A DNA stretch of 35,603 nucleotides from a virus. The translations under genes and the position numbers were made by a program. The notes under the pieces are model-generated. The model was given only the letters and a program-made list of their open reading frames with translations. It ran no database searches and had not been told where the DNA came from. Of this stretch, positions 1 to 7,417 are shown piece by piece; within the stretch, counting starts at the first letter, position 1; each line of letters starts with the position of its first letter. The stretch is taken from positions 1 through 35,603 of the IMG/VR virus record IMGVR_UViG_3300008266_000361, one strand, 5' to 3'.

Positions 1-480
1 TTTGCTAAATGCCTGTGTCCCGAACCAAAAAGCAATGATGCTGGACAGAATCAACATTTCATCTTCGCCAAAGACGTTATCCATAGCCACGGCAAAAGGG
101 ATGCCGGTGCTATAGGCGTACCATACACCAGTTGCATTCAAAACAACAAGTTCCAGCACAAAGATATAAGTTACGACAGGTCTGACCGAGGCCCGAAGAT
201 TGATGATCCATTGGCTGGCACCCTTGCCGATTGCCTCGTCGTGCTTGTACAGCGCGACCCGTTCTTGGGCATAGGTCTCGGCCAAAACCTGTTCGGTCTT
301 GATCTCCTCGATACGCTCCTGCGCTTGAAATCCACGGGCAGCAAGCTCCAGCTCCCGCTCCTTCTGCATACGCAGGATGGCGAGTTCGTGCGACTTGTCC
401 TGCCGATCTTGGAAGAACTCGAGGATCTTCGGGAGGCCGCCAGCGAGAAATGACAGAAACGTGGAAAGCATAGTCATCAT
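1..480 (-). CDS. Holin, GTA 3TM type (partial, C-terminus beyond window)
   Basis: This reading frame runs off the left edge without a stop; 160 residues are visible. Residues about 20-85 form a long charged helix rich in E, Q, K and R. Residues 97-120 hold a motif (RASVRPVVTY) followed by a hydrophobic segment, and residues 141-156 hold a second one ending in FWFGTQ. This order matches the family of 3-TM holins first described for gene-transfer-agent release. Such proteins sit in the inner membrane and let the endolysin reach the wall. The ATG at 480 has GAGG 8 bases upstream; further in-frame ATGs lie at 477 and 471. It follows two small membrane proteins and the portal, and the endolysin fragment at the other end of the window is its likely next neighbour. 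The family call rests on pattern recognition only. Confidence 0.75.
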   Translation of the reverse strand, partial: MMTMLSTFLSFLAGGLPKILEFFQDRQDKSHELAILRMQKERELELAARGFQAQERIEEIKTEQVLAETYAQERVALYKHDEAIGKGASQWIINLRASVRPVVTYIFVLELVVLNATGVWYAYSTGIPFAVAMDNVFGEDEMLILSSIIAFWFGTQAFSK

Positions 481-490
481 GGCGGCAGCC

Positions 491-640
491 TCACTTTTGC
501 TTGTTGATCAGATCGAATAGGGTCTTGATCTTATCCTCGAGCACAGCGACTCGGAGATCCAGCTTTGACAGAACGATGATCAGCGTAATGAGCGCGAGAA
601 TCACCGGCCAAGCGCGGGTGAAGATCTCGAACAGCTCCAT
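491..640 (-). CDS. Small membrane protein, 49 aa, unknown function
   Basis: This short gene encodes one hydrophobic helix (about residues 11-24, PVILALITLIIVLS) followed by a charged amphipathic segment with heptad-like spacing of L, V and I (residues 26-46), so it is probably a membrane-anchored coiled coil. It ends 10 bases before the holin start and begins one base after the stop of the next upstream gene. Position and topology suggest a lysis accessory such as an antiholin or spanin-like protein, but no family motif supports a specific role. The SD is weak (GGATAAG). Confidence 0.6.
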   Translation of the reverse strand: MELFEIFTRAWPVILALITLIIVLSKLDLRVAVLEDKIKTLFDLINKQK

Positions 641-641
641 G

Positions 642-875
642 TCACTTATCCGCTTTGGTCGTGTTGAGCTGGTTAATCAGATTGAAGATGTCATCCAGCG
701 TTCGGCGAATGTGATGGATGTCGTCCCGGTAGTCAGCCTTGGTAACGTAAACGTGCGGCATATTGCGCACATCCCGATCGAGCTGGTTAATCGAGCGGCT
801 GATGTTATTGAGAATCCAGCCACCCAAGAAACCGGACACGCCGACCAATACGTTGAAAAGCATCTGCGCATCCAT
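642..875 (-). CDS. Small N-terminally anchored coiled-coil protein, 77 aa
   Basis: The protein has an N-terminal hydrophobic stretch (MLFNVLVGVSGFLGGWIL, residues 5-22) and then a charged helix ending in repeated hydrophobics (DDIHHIRRTLDDIFNLINQL). This is the plan of many small phage proteins located next to lysis genes. The ATG at 875 is preferred over an upstream TTG at 881 because GGGAG lies 7 bases before the ATG. It starts 2 bases after the portal stop. Role unknown; a lysis accessory or membrane anchor is an inference from context. Confidence 0.7.
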   Translation of the reverse strand: MDAQMLFNVLVGVSGFLGGWILNNISRSINQLDRDVRNMPHVYVTKADYRDDIHHIRRTLDDIFNLINQLNTTKADK

Positions 876-877
876 CG

Positions 878-2545
878 TCAAACTCCCGGGACTGCTCTAC
901 GCGGGGCCGATGCCGCGATCTGTTCGGCCTTTGCAAATCGTTCAGCGGCCTGCCCGGCGATCGGAGCAGCGGCCAGCAAAGCCTGCGTCTGCTCGGCTTG
1001 AGCTTCAGCAGCATCCATATTCTCGAGCTCCTCATCGGTGCGCAGCGCCTTGGCAGGCACACCGTTGGCCTCGGCAATGAGCTTGATCGCCTCGTCAGCA
1101 TTGATGCGACGGAGCACCGACATATCGCCAGAGACTTGCGCGACCGGCAGCATGGCCTCGATCGTGCGCAGAATTCCCGCGGCTTCTTCGGTTTTCATCA
1201 ACCGAGCAAGCGGCCCCTGATACTTCGGGAAGATCTCGCCGCCAGAGGCAAGATAATCCATCAACGCAGGAGGCGGCTCCGGCAGCGAGAAGCTGGCAGA
1301 CAGAAGATCGAGCTCGCGATCAATGATCGGCCCCAAGAACTCCGACTGCTGGCGACCCATCGTCGGCCCAAGCAGAGCACCCTTTTCCTGTGCGCGCTGG
1401 AGCACTTCGGTCGCCGTCATCGTGCGAGGCGATTCCACGAGGATCTGGAACAGCGTCACCAAGAACGAGTCGTTCACAGCGCGGCGCTTCTGATCCGACA
1501 TCTCGATTCCGATCGGCAGATTGCCGCCGGTCAACAACGGCTGCACAAGCGGCGTACCGTCGTCTCGGAGGTATCCGTAGTTCAACGCATTAGGACGCAC
1601 GGAGAAGGCGTTTAACGCTCCCTCCTCGGTCAGAATGAGCGGCGGGTCGACCATGCGGTGCGCCATCCGAAGCATGGTCTTTTCCATTTCTTGCAGCGAC
1701 TTGATATCGGCAAGAGCCTCCATCGCCGGAGACCGTCCATAAATCTCACGCGGCCCGGTGACGTACCGGCCAACCGCATACGGCATCACCCGATAACCGC
1801 CTTCCTCGAGCAGCACTTGCCCTTCGCGCGATACATATCGAGATACATATCGCATCCCGTCAGGGCCGGCCATGCCTTCCTTGTAATCGTAGTTCGGGCG
1901 AACGCAATGCACGAACTCGAACATCGTGTTCGGCGCGCTCTTGGCCTGCCCCACGATCCCACGCGGCAACTTGTCAGCCCAGCCCGGAATCTGCATTGCT
2001 TGGCGAGCAGAGAGCTGGAATGAGCGGTAAACCGTATCGACACGACCCGTATGGTCAAGATCAATCACCAGCTCCGAGAGCGCGATCGCTCGATAACGGA
2101 GTGTGACGCCCGGGATCTCATCGACGAACAGCGCCGATGTACCGAATGCGCCGAGGCTCATGTAGCACTCAAACGCCTGCGAGGCAAAGTTCGCGCTCGG
2201 AGCATAGCGTTGACGGAACATCACATCCCGCACCGCATCGCACCATCGCTGCACGGCCACATCGTCATCGAGCTCTGGGATGCCGGTGCGCAGGCCATGC
2301 CACAACTGCGTAGCCGGAGTCAGCATCGAATCCATCGCAGCAGCAAACCGCGGCAGAGCTCGCTGGGCAGTCGAGTCGAAGATCTTTTCAGATCGCTTCT
2401 CGCCCGGTGTACGCCAGCCCGTCATCTCGGCCATCGTCGGCCATACGCGCTCGGCGACTTCCTGCCAATGATTCTCCCATGTACCACGCGCGCCCTTCAG
2501 ACGATCGTAGCCCTCGAGGACTTCTGCTGCGCGTGAATCGGCCAT
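878..2545 (-). CDS. Portal (head-to-tail connector) protein, T7 gp8 family
   Basis: At 555 residues it is close to T7 gp8 (536). It opens with a helical region carrying the family pattern ENHWQEVAERVWP (residues about 24-36) followed by KIFDSTAQRALPRFAAAMDSMLTP, which is typical of podoviral head-tail connectors. Known role of the family: a dodecameric ring at one capsid vertex through which DNA is packaged and ejected and to which the tail tube binds. The ATG has GGAG 9 bases upstream. Unusually, the gene lies at the end of the fibre block and directly before the lysis genes, separated from scaffold and capsid by the lysis genes, a metallophosphoesterase and a membrane protein. Confidence 0.92.
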   Translation of the reverse strand: MADSRAAEVLEGYDRLKGARGTWENHWQEVAERVWPTMAEMTGWRTPGEKRSEKIFDSTAQRALPRFAAAMDSMLTPATQLWHGLRTGIPELDDDVAVQRWCDAVRDVMFRQRYAPSANFASQAFECYMSLGAFGTSALFVDEIPGVTLRYRAIALSELVIDLDHTGRVDTVYRSFQLSARQAMQIPGWADKLPRGIVGQAKSAPNTMFEFVHCVRPNYDYKEGMAGPDGMRYVSRYVSREGQVLLEEGGYRVMPYAVGRYVTGPREIYGRSPAMEALADIKSLQEMEKTMLRMAHRMVDPPLILTEEGALNAFSVRPNALNYGYLRDDGTPLVQPLLTGGNLPIGIEMSDQKRRAVNDSFLVTLFQILVESPRTMTATEVLQRAQEKGALLGPTMGRQQSEFLGPIIDRELDLLSASFSLPEPPPALMDYLASGGEIFPKYQGPLARLMKTEEAAGILRTIEAMLPVAQVSGDMSVLRRINADEAIKLIAEANGVPAKALRTDEELENMDAAEAQAEQTQALLAAAPIAGQAAERFAKAEQIAASAPRRAVPGV

Positions 2546-2547
2546 GC

Positions 2548-2838
2548 TTACTTACTCCACGGAAGCGAAACGGCCACCGGCTCCGGCGGCGGGTTCTTCA
2601 GCGATTCCTCGTACTTGGCTGCACGGGCTTCGCACTCTGCCTTCGGCGTCTTTGCCCACACCCAACCCAGCACCGTTTCCTCGGTCAACTGGTCAAACGG
2701 AATGAAGTCGTCAGACGGCAGATCCAGATTCGTGATTGAGTCATACGCACCGATGCTCCAATGCACGGAGTACACGACGTTATCCTTGTCGTTAAGACGA
2801 GGATATGCGCTGATCCCTTCAACCTTCCAAGTAGCCAT
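2548..2838 (-). CDS. Conserved small phage protein, 96 aa, near tail fibres
   Basis: The N-terminus (MATWKVEGISAYPRLNDKDN) followed by a VVYSVHWSIGAYDS segment resembles small phage proteins that often sit beside tail-fibre genes and start with a W-x-V/I strand and a V-x-x-V-x-W strand. The C-terminal third holds a VLGWVWAKTPKAECEARAAKYEESL helix and a proline-rich end. No enzymatic motif is visible. It overlaps the next upstream gene by one base. It may be a small virion-associated or assembly protein; function unknown. Confidence 0.75.
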   Translation of the reverse strand: MATWKVEGISAYPRLNDKDNVVYSVHWSIGAYDSITNLDLPSDDFIPFDQLTEETVLGWVWAKTPKAECEARAAKYEESLKNPPPEPVAVSLPWSK

Positions 2839-3206
2839 TAGGCTAACGCTCCCTCAACCTCAACCCACGCCTGCGCGGCTTCGTCCCACGAATACATCTT
2901 ACCGTCAGTCGGCATCGGCACCGGAGCCTGCCATTGGGCATTGGCGTCCAGCACCCACGACGGGTACGGCTGCGGCGCTACGAAAGCGTCGATGTCAGCG
3001 CGGTAGGTGTAGCCGATACCAGCGTAGTTCTTGCGGATGTTGCCGTTGTAACTGGTTTGCTTCCAGTTACCGCCGAGCAATTTCTGGCAGAACGCCACGC
3101 CGATGCTTTCAATCTCGTTGCCGTTAGCGTCGGCTGTATCCTTATCGGCTACAACGATGACCTGTTGAACAACGTTGTTTTCGTCAATGCGGGCAAAGTG
3201 CGCCAT
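2838..3206 (-). CDS. Conserved hypothetical protein, 122 aa, of tail-fibre loci
   Basis: It begins MAHFARIDENNVVQQVIVV and contains W-rich segments (WKQTSYNGNIRKNYAGIGYTY; PYPSWVLDANAQWQAPVPMP; YSWDEAAQAWVEV). This arrangement, from the variable AxIDxxNxVxxVIVV start to the repeated W-x-P patterns, is known from many marine and freshwater phages next to tail genes, but no function has been established. It is separated by 4 bases from the oxygenase gene upstream and is probably part of the same fibre-accessory operon. Confidence 0.8.
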   Translation of the reverse strand: MAHFARIDENNVVQQVIVVADKDTADANGNEIESIGVAFCQKLLGGNWKQTSYNGNIRKNYAGIGYTYRADIDAFVAPQPYPSWVLDANAQWQAPVPMPTDGKMYSWDEAAQAWVEVEGALA

Positions 3207-3210
3207 TGTC

Positions 3211-3813
3211 TTACTCCTTCAAATGCAATGCGGTCAGGCTGCTTTCATCACCAACGTAGCCAACCGGAAACGTATTAAACGCCAAAGATACTCGATCATC
3301 GCCTTGCACGGTTTCTACCATGTGCGTCAGGCCTGACGGGAACAGCATCAAATCGCCAGCACCAACTTCAAACCACCACGAATCGCTGTTGTACAGGTTG
3401 TAGTTGTCGGTCGGCAGTTTGATCTGTTGGTAGCCGTCTTTGTAAAAGTAAATCTTGTCTCGCTCACGGGCAGCCTTGAGGTACAGCACCCCAGACACGA
3501 ACGAGTTGGGATGCGCGTGTTTGTGGTGGTACTGACCGGCCTTGGTGTAGTTCAGCCACGATTGCGTTAGGCGCAGCGTAACGTCGTGTTTTGGCGCATA
3601 AATAGAGCGCAGATACTCATTGACGCTGGCCTCGGCAAACGCCTTGAGGCTTGCCATCGTGTCGTGACGCAGCACATAGCGGTCATCGCTAGTCGTATTA
3701 CCCATGTTGCTATGCGTCGGCTGGTCGTCCACAAACGCCATTTCCTCGGCGGTGTAATCCCGTCCAAGTTCAAACTTGGCGACAGCCGTAGGAAAGAGGT
3801 TGTATGTAATCAC
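3211..3813 (-). CDS. Putative 2-oxoglutarate/Fe(II)-dependent oxygenase
   Basis: This 200-residue protein matches the double-stranded beta-helix oxygenase type seen in phages (2OG-FeII_Oxy_5 group). Visible landmarks are HHKHAHPNSFVSGVLYL (residues about 97-113), which holds the proximal metal-binding His residues, the GDLMLFPSGLTHMVE segment with the distal His, and the downstream RVSLAFNTFP strand with the Arg expected to bind 2-oxoglutarate. The family hydroxylates side chains or other small groups; the substrate here is unknown. It sits between fibre genes and shares an ATGA overlap with the gene upstream, so a virion or fibre protein could be the substrate (inference). Confidence 0.85.
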   Translation of the reverse strand: MITYNLFPTAVAKFELGRDYTAEEMAFVDDQPTHSNMGNTTSDDRYVLRHDTMASLKAFAEASVNEYLRSIYAPKHDVTLRLTQSWLNYTKAGQYHHKHAHPNSFVSGVLYLKAARERDKIYFYKDGYQQIKLPTDNYNLYNSDSWWFEVGAGDLMLFPSGLTHMVETVQGDDRVSLAFNTFPVGYVGDESSLTALHLKE

Positions 3814-4058
3814 GCAACCGCCTTTTCAATTTGGGCAACGTAGTCGTCAAACGCAGCCTGCTGTTCGGGCAACAAGATCGTCGGCACCGCGTCCTCAAGT
3901 TCCTTGATCTTTTCAATCGTGAACATGATTTCGTCCCACGACGGTTTGGGTCGCGGATCTTCCCAGCGGGTGATCTCGCGGTTGCTGATCTCCCACTTTG
4001 CGCCGGGGCGAAGCAAGTGCATCGCCGTATCAATGCCCATAAGTTGATAGGTTTTCAT
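3810..4058 (-). CDS. Small XkdW-like protein, 82 aa, possible fibre assembly factor
   Basis: The sequence reads TAMHLLRPGAKWEISNREI followed by WEDPRPKPSWDEI and a C-terminal helix (PEQQAAFDDYVAQIEKAVA). A-x-x-L-x-P-x-A-x-W followed by W-x-x-P-x-P-S-x-x-E-I resembles the XkdW-type small proteins found after tail-fibre genes. It has ATGA overlaps with both the glycine-rich fibre gene upstream and the oxygenase downstream, so it is translated with them. A chaperone-like or assembly role is an inference from location. Confidence 0.7.
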   Translation of the reverse strand: MKTYQLMGIDTAMHLLRPGAKWEISNREITRWEDPRPKPSWDEIMFTIEKIKELEDAVPTILLPEQQAAFDDYVAQIEKAVA

Positions 4059-5647
4059 GTGAAGTTAACCTTAAGAATTACGATGCCGGAGCCGCCATTT
4101 CCGCCGTTTACTGTGCTGAATCCACCACCGGCTCCGCCACCGCCACCACCGCCCGTATTTGCGGTTCCTGCGCTGCCTGAAGTAAAAGCGTCTCCTGCGT
4201 TGCCGCCACCGCCAGCACCACCAGTGCCGCCCGGGCTTGGTCCATTATGCGAAACGCCGCCGCCACCGCCGCCGTAAGTAACAGAGGAACCAGAAATAGA
4301 CGATGCAGTTCCGGCACCGCCGTCACCGCCTTTAGTGCTAGATGGCGCATTGCCGCCAACTGCGCTAGCACCGCCACCACCACCGCCACTTAAAAAACTG
4401 GCTGGAACACTTGGAGTGTCGCCACCATTGTTGCCTTGGCTAGGCGCAACAGACGGGGTGTTTCCTGATCCGCCGGTATATCCAACTGAATTAGAAGAAA
4501 CCGCTCCGCTTCCACTACCACCGGATTTACCGTTTCCTATGCCGGTTTGCCCACCGGCTCCGCCGTTTGATGTGATGGTGCTAAATACGGAATTATTGCC
4601 GTCTGCGCCGGTTGCGCTTCCTGTTCCGCCACCACCAACAGTAATCGTGTATTCCGTTCCGGCAGTTACAGATAGTGCTGTTCCTGTGCGGAATCCGCCA
4701 GCGCCAGCGCCGCTCAAACCGCCACCGCCACCCCCCGCAACAACGAGGTAGTCAACGCTCACCGCACCCGCTGGTGCAGTCCACTTCTGCGATGACTTGA
4801 AGGTGAAGATCGAGGCAGAGCCGATGTCGTACTTGAGAATGACGATGCCAGAGCCGCCAGAGCCTCCAGAAGCATAAGGGGATGGCTCTGACGCGCCACC
4901 ACCACCACCGCCGCCTCCAGTATTGGCGGTGCCGGGATTAGCGTTGGTGTCATCGTATGTACCATTGCCGCCACCGCCTGCACCGCCCGTTCCGGCTGGA
5001 GCAACGCCATATAGCGCGCCGCCACCACCGCCAGCGTAGGTTACGGACGAACCAGAAATACTTGAAGCAGTACCAGCGCCTCCGTTACCACCGGCAGATG
5101 ATGTTCCGTTAGCGCCAACAGCAGAAGCACCACCGCCACCGCCAGAACCTAAATTGCCGGAATTTGTACTAGAGCCACCATTGTTGCCTTGCGATGGGCT
5201 AGTGCTGGGGGTGTTTCCAGAGCCGCCGCCGTTTCCTCTGGTGCCACCACCGCCGGAACCGCCACTACCGCCTGTTCCACCAGACACACTTCCATGATGG
5301 CCGAATCCACCGCCAGCGGATGTAATGGTGCTAAATACAGAGTTATTTCCGGCAACTCCGGGAACCGCTATGCCTCCTGTTCCTCCTGCGCCACCGGCTC
5401 CGACAGTAATTGTGTAATCGGTTCCAGCGGTGACGCTAAAACCCGTTCCTGTACGGAATCCACCGGCACCGCCACCAGCGCCGATAGTTGCACCACCACC
5501 GCCGCCACCCGCGACGACAAGGTACTCCACCGCGCTAACACCGCTCGGGCAAGTCCATGTGCCGCTTGAAGTGAACGTGGCTACGACATAATTTGGCCCC
5601 GCTGCCGCAACTTTGGCAGCGAGCAGCAAACTCATAATGCCGCTCAT
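4055..5647 (-). CDS. Glycine-rich tail fibre/adhesin with two tandem repeats
   Basis: The 530-residue protein has a short N-terminus followed by two homologous units: residues about 21-277 and 280-530. Each unit starts with a beta motif (ATFTSSGTWTCPSG / FTFKSSQKWTAPAG), then E/DYLVVAGGGGGG, then FRTGT-x-x-SVTAGT-x-YTITVG, followed by long glycine runs with variable S, T, N and P loops, and ends with GGSGIVILK. Glycine-rich domains of this type form polyglycine-II sandwiches in known phage adhesins, where the loops contact the receptor. It therefore probably recognises the host surface. It follows other fibre genes and overlaps the small gene downstream by ATGA. It is strongly strand-biased (G-rich coding strand). 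Confidence 0.88.
   Translation of the reverse strand: MSGIMSLLLAAKVAAAGPNYVVATFTSSGTWTCPSGVSAVEYLVVAGGGGGGATIGAGGGAGGFRTGTGFSVTAGTDYTITVGAGGAGGTGGIAVPGVAGNNSVFSTITSAGGGFGHHGSVSGGTGGSGGSGGGGTRGNGGGSGNTPSTSPSQGNNGGSSTNSGNLGSGGGGGASAVGANGTSSAGGNGGAGTASSISGSSVTYAGGGGGALYGVAPAGTGGAGGGGNGTYDDTNANPGTANTGGGGGGGGASEPSPYASGGSGGSGIVILKYDIGSASIFTFKSSQKWTAPAGAVSVDYLVVAGGGGGGLSGAGAGGFRTGTALSVTAGTEYTITVGGGGTGSATGADGNNSVFSTITSNGGAGGQTGIGNGKSGGSGSGAVSSNSVGYTGGSGNTPSVAPSQGNNGGDTPSVPASFLSGGGGGGASAVGGNAPSSTKGGDGGAGTASSISGSSVTYGGGGGGVSHNGPSPGGTGGAGGGGNAGDAFTSGSAGTANTGGGGGGGAGGGFSTVNGGNGGSGIVILKVNFT
4058..5587 (-). repeat. Tandem duplication of a ~255-codon glycine-rich unit
   Basis: Copy 1 covers about 4818-5587 and copy 2 about 4058-4810. 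Both units keep the same order of landmarks, including a shared stretch around GNNSVFSTITS, then SGNTPS-x-x-PSQGNNGG, then GTASSISGSSVTY and GTANTGGGGGGG. DNA similarity is also visible (for example the ggtgctaaata stretches at about 4579 and 5328 on the plus strand). The copies differ mainly in loop segments, as expected after duplication and divergence of a receptor-binding module. Confidence 0.85.
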
Positions 5648-5655
5648 GGCTTAAC

Positions 5656-6258
5656 TCACGTTGCCGTTAATAACGCAAACCGTACCTGATAAGAACAGTA
5701 TTGTCGCCACGCCTCTTGTAGCCAATGACACGCTCGCCCATCGGGAATCGTGATGGAGCCAGAAGCGCCTACCTCGATGAACTTACCTACGTCGCCTGTA
5801 GCCAGCGAATAGGAAGTCGTTTTAGCCGATCCCGACTGCGGGATGTTGCGGAAGCCAACGCTAAAGTTCTCGTCCGGCAGCGTCACGGTACGCGCAGCAG
5901 ATGGGCCGCTGAACGTAATGACTTGCGTAAATACCGGCACCGTCGTGTTGGCATCCGGCAACGTCATTGTGCGGCTGGCAGATAGCGTCGTCGGGGTCAG
6001 CGTGACGGCATACGAATTCGTACCGCCAGCGCGACCAGCCAACACCACCGCGTCTTGCGTAGAGGCAGCCTCGGAGCGCACCGCATTTGCAGCGCGGAAC
6101 GTCTGGGCAGCAGTAAAGGTATTCGCCGTACCTGTTACCAACGCAAGAAGGTTGGTGCCGGTGAGCTTGTAGTTCGCGCCGGATCTCGCAACGATGAATT
6201 CGTCACCACCCTGCGCCGGGGCTCCAGAACTTAATGCGCTGATCTTGGTATCGGCCAT
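5656..6258 (-). CDS. Tail fibre/structural protein with KISAL N-terminus (possible C-terminal frameshift)
   Basis: The protein starts MADTKISALSSGAPAQGGDEF, a motif shared with the gene at 6725-7417 and common at the N-terminus of phage fibre proteins. It continues with beta-rich repeats (RTMTLPDANTTVPV; RTVTLPDENFSVGF) and KFIEVGASGSITIPDG. The last 26 residues change to an atypical W/Q/C-rich string, while a neighbouring frame from about 5740 gives GERVIGYKRRGDNTVLI and then a stop, which looks like the expected strand-rich ending. A one-base change (biological or sequencing) near 5741 is likely. Length as annotated is 200 residues. Role: virion fibre or fibre-linker component. Confidence 0.8.
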   Translation of the reverse strand: MADTKISALSSGAPAQGGDEFIVARSGANYKLTGTNLLALVTGTANTFTAAQTFRAANAVRSEAASTQDAVVLAGRAGGTNSYAVTLTPTTLSASRTMTLPDANTTVPVFTQVITFSGPSAARTVTLPDENFSVGFRNIPQSGSAKTTSYSLATGDVGKFIEVGASGSITIPDGRACHWLQEAWRQYCSYQVRFALLTAT

Positions 6259-6261
6259 GAC

Positions 6262-6426
6262 TTACTCCAGAAGTATCTTGTCGCTACTTTCAAGCAGCGC
6301 GAACGAGGTGCCATCCTCGAGCAACAAACCATCGGTGCCCGGTGACGGAGCAGGCACGAACTCGGGGTTGTCCCGAGTCGTCGTGCGCCCGTGAGTGCGC
6401 GATCGAGTACGCTCCTCGGTTCTCAT
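6262..6426 (-). CDS. Small protein, 54 aa, of fibre locus
   Basis: A short frame overlapping the stop of the upstream gene by one base (TGATG) and ending 3 bases before the next start. It has an R/T-rich N-terminus and the C-terminal pattern GLLLEDGTSFALLESSDKILLE, an L-L-L-E-D-G-T strand repeat common in phage virion proteins next to fibre genes. It is probably a small structural protein. Confidence 0.7.
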   Translation of the reverse strand: MRTEERTRSRTHGRTTTRDNPEFVPAPSPGTDGLLLEDGTSFALLESSDKILLE

Positions 6427-6713
6427 CAGAACGCCGAGGACGGAACCCGCAGAGCCATTGCGTAGACGCCGGTCGCCGTCGCGATGTTGCAGCGGATCTC
6501 ACCAGCGCCGAGCTCGAAGATGCCACCGCCAGAAGCGGTCAGCGTGGTATCGGTGCCGACATCCTGCGCTGTGCCGTTCGGGCCTTTGCACTCGAGCTTG
6601 ACCGTGCCACCACCAAACGTGGCCTCAACGCGAAACTCACCGCGCCCACCCGGCCACATGAACCATGAGCCAGTCGCGCTAGCGTTAGATGCGAGAACAA
6701 TGCCTGTCGCCAT
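6426..6713 (-). CDS. Small beta-rich virion protein, 95 aa
   Basis: The sequence is a likely all-beta domain: ASNASATGSWFMWPGGRGEFRVEATFGGGTVKLECKGPNG, then a GGGIFELGAGEIRCNI strand pair and AMALRVPSSAF at the end. Glycine turns alternate with V/T strands, and no catalytic motif is seen. It resembles small phage structural proteins encoded in fibre blocks, and it lies between two KISAL-type fibre genes. Head fibre or tail-associated beta-sandwich are both possible; function is not established. Confidence 0.7.
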   Translation of the reverse strand: MATGIVLASNASATGSWFMWPGGRGEFRVEATFGGGTVKLECKGPNGTAQDVGTDTTLTASGGGIFELGAGEIRCNIATATGVYAMALRVPSSAF

Positions 6714-6724
6714 TTCAGTCTCCG

Positions 6725-7417
6725 TTAGGCCGCTACGGCCTTGATCACCGCAAAGTTAAGCACCGGGGTATCCGTGCCTGCTGATGGAACCGTGCTGTTG
6801 TCGAGGTTGCCGACCGAAATCGTGCAAGATCCTGCGCCGACCGCAGTCACACCTACTCGATAGTATTTCGCTGTGCCAGCAGCAAGACCTGACTTGATGC
6901 TGACCACCACAACGTCACCGGCCTCGATCGCTGAATTGGTCAGCACGAACTCATCAGCCTCGTGGCCTGCGATCGTGCCAGCAACCAACGTGATCTGGCC
7001 GCAGATCTTATCCAGCGTGACGCCAGTCGTGCGTGAGGTCGCCTGCGTAACCGTGCCACCAGCTCCGGTCGCGTAGCCTACGCCTGCGCTAGCCGAGGTC
7101 GACTTGATGAACCCGGCAGCAGTCGCAGCGCCATCCTTGCGCACAGTCCACTTGCTCACACCGCCGACCTGAAGATCGTCAAGCAGCGAACCGGCAGCCG
7201 AGGCGGTATCCGTGACATTGAACACGCGAGCCTTAAACGTCGTCAGCGCGTTGTTCCATGTGGCAGCCAGCGCACCGATCGACTTGCCGACGATCGCAGC
7301 CGCGGTCGCCTTCTTCGTCTCGCTAGATCCGGTGTCGTTGATCGGCAATACGTCAGCAGCAGGATCGATGGAATCCTGCGCGAGAGACGTTAGTGCCGAT
7401 ATCTTCTTGGTTGCCAT
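6725..7417 (-). CDS. KISAL-type tail fibre/structural protein, 230 aa
   Basis: It begins MATKKISALTSLAQDSIDPA followed by ADVLPINDTGSSETKKATA, the N-terminal signature of many phage fibre-like proteins and shared with the gene at 5656. The middle (FKARVFNVTDTASAAGSLLDDLQVGG followed by SKWTVRKDGAATAAGFIKS) looks like a repeated beta-solenoid turn of fibre shafts. The C-terminus (QITLVAGTIAGHEADEFVLTNSAI through VTAVGAGSCTISVGNLD) resembles the beta-sandwich ends of phage structural proteins. It overlaps the upstream small gene at a TAATG. Probably a virion fibre or fibre adaptor. Confidence 0.8.
   Translation of the reverse strand: MATKKISALTSLAQDSIDPAADVLPINDTGSSETKKATAAAIVGKSIGALAATWNNALTTFKARVFNVTDTASAAGSLLDDLQVGGVSKWTVRKDGAATAAGFIKSTSASAGVGYATGAGGTVTQATSRTTGVTLDKICGQITLVAGTIAGHEADEFVLTNSAIEAGDVVVVSIKSGLAAGTAKYYRVGVTAVGAGSCTISVGNLDNSTVPSAGTDTPVLNFAVIKAVAA

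Noticed and set aside
998-1615. Plus-strand frame, 205 aa
   Set aside because: It is antisense to the portal gene, Arg/His/Leu-rich and without family features.
4335-4751. Plus-strand proline-rich frame
   Set aside because: It is the reverse reading of the glycine-rich fibre gene: Gly codons read backwards give Pro runs.
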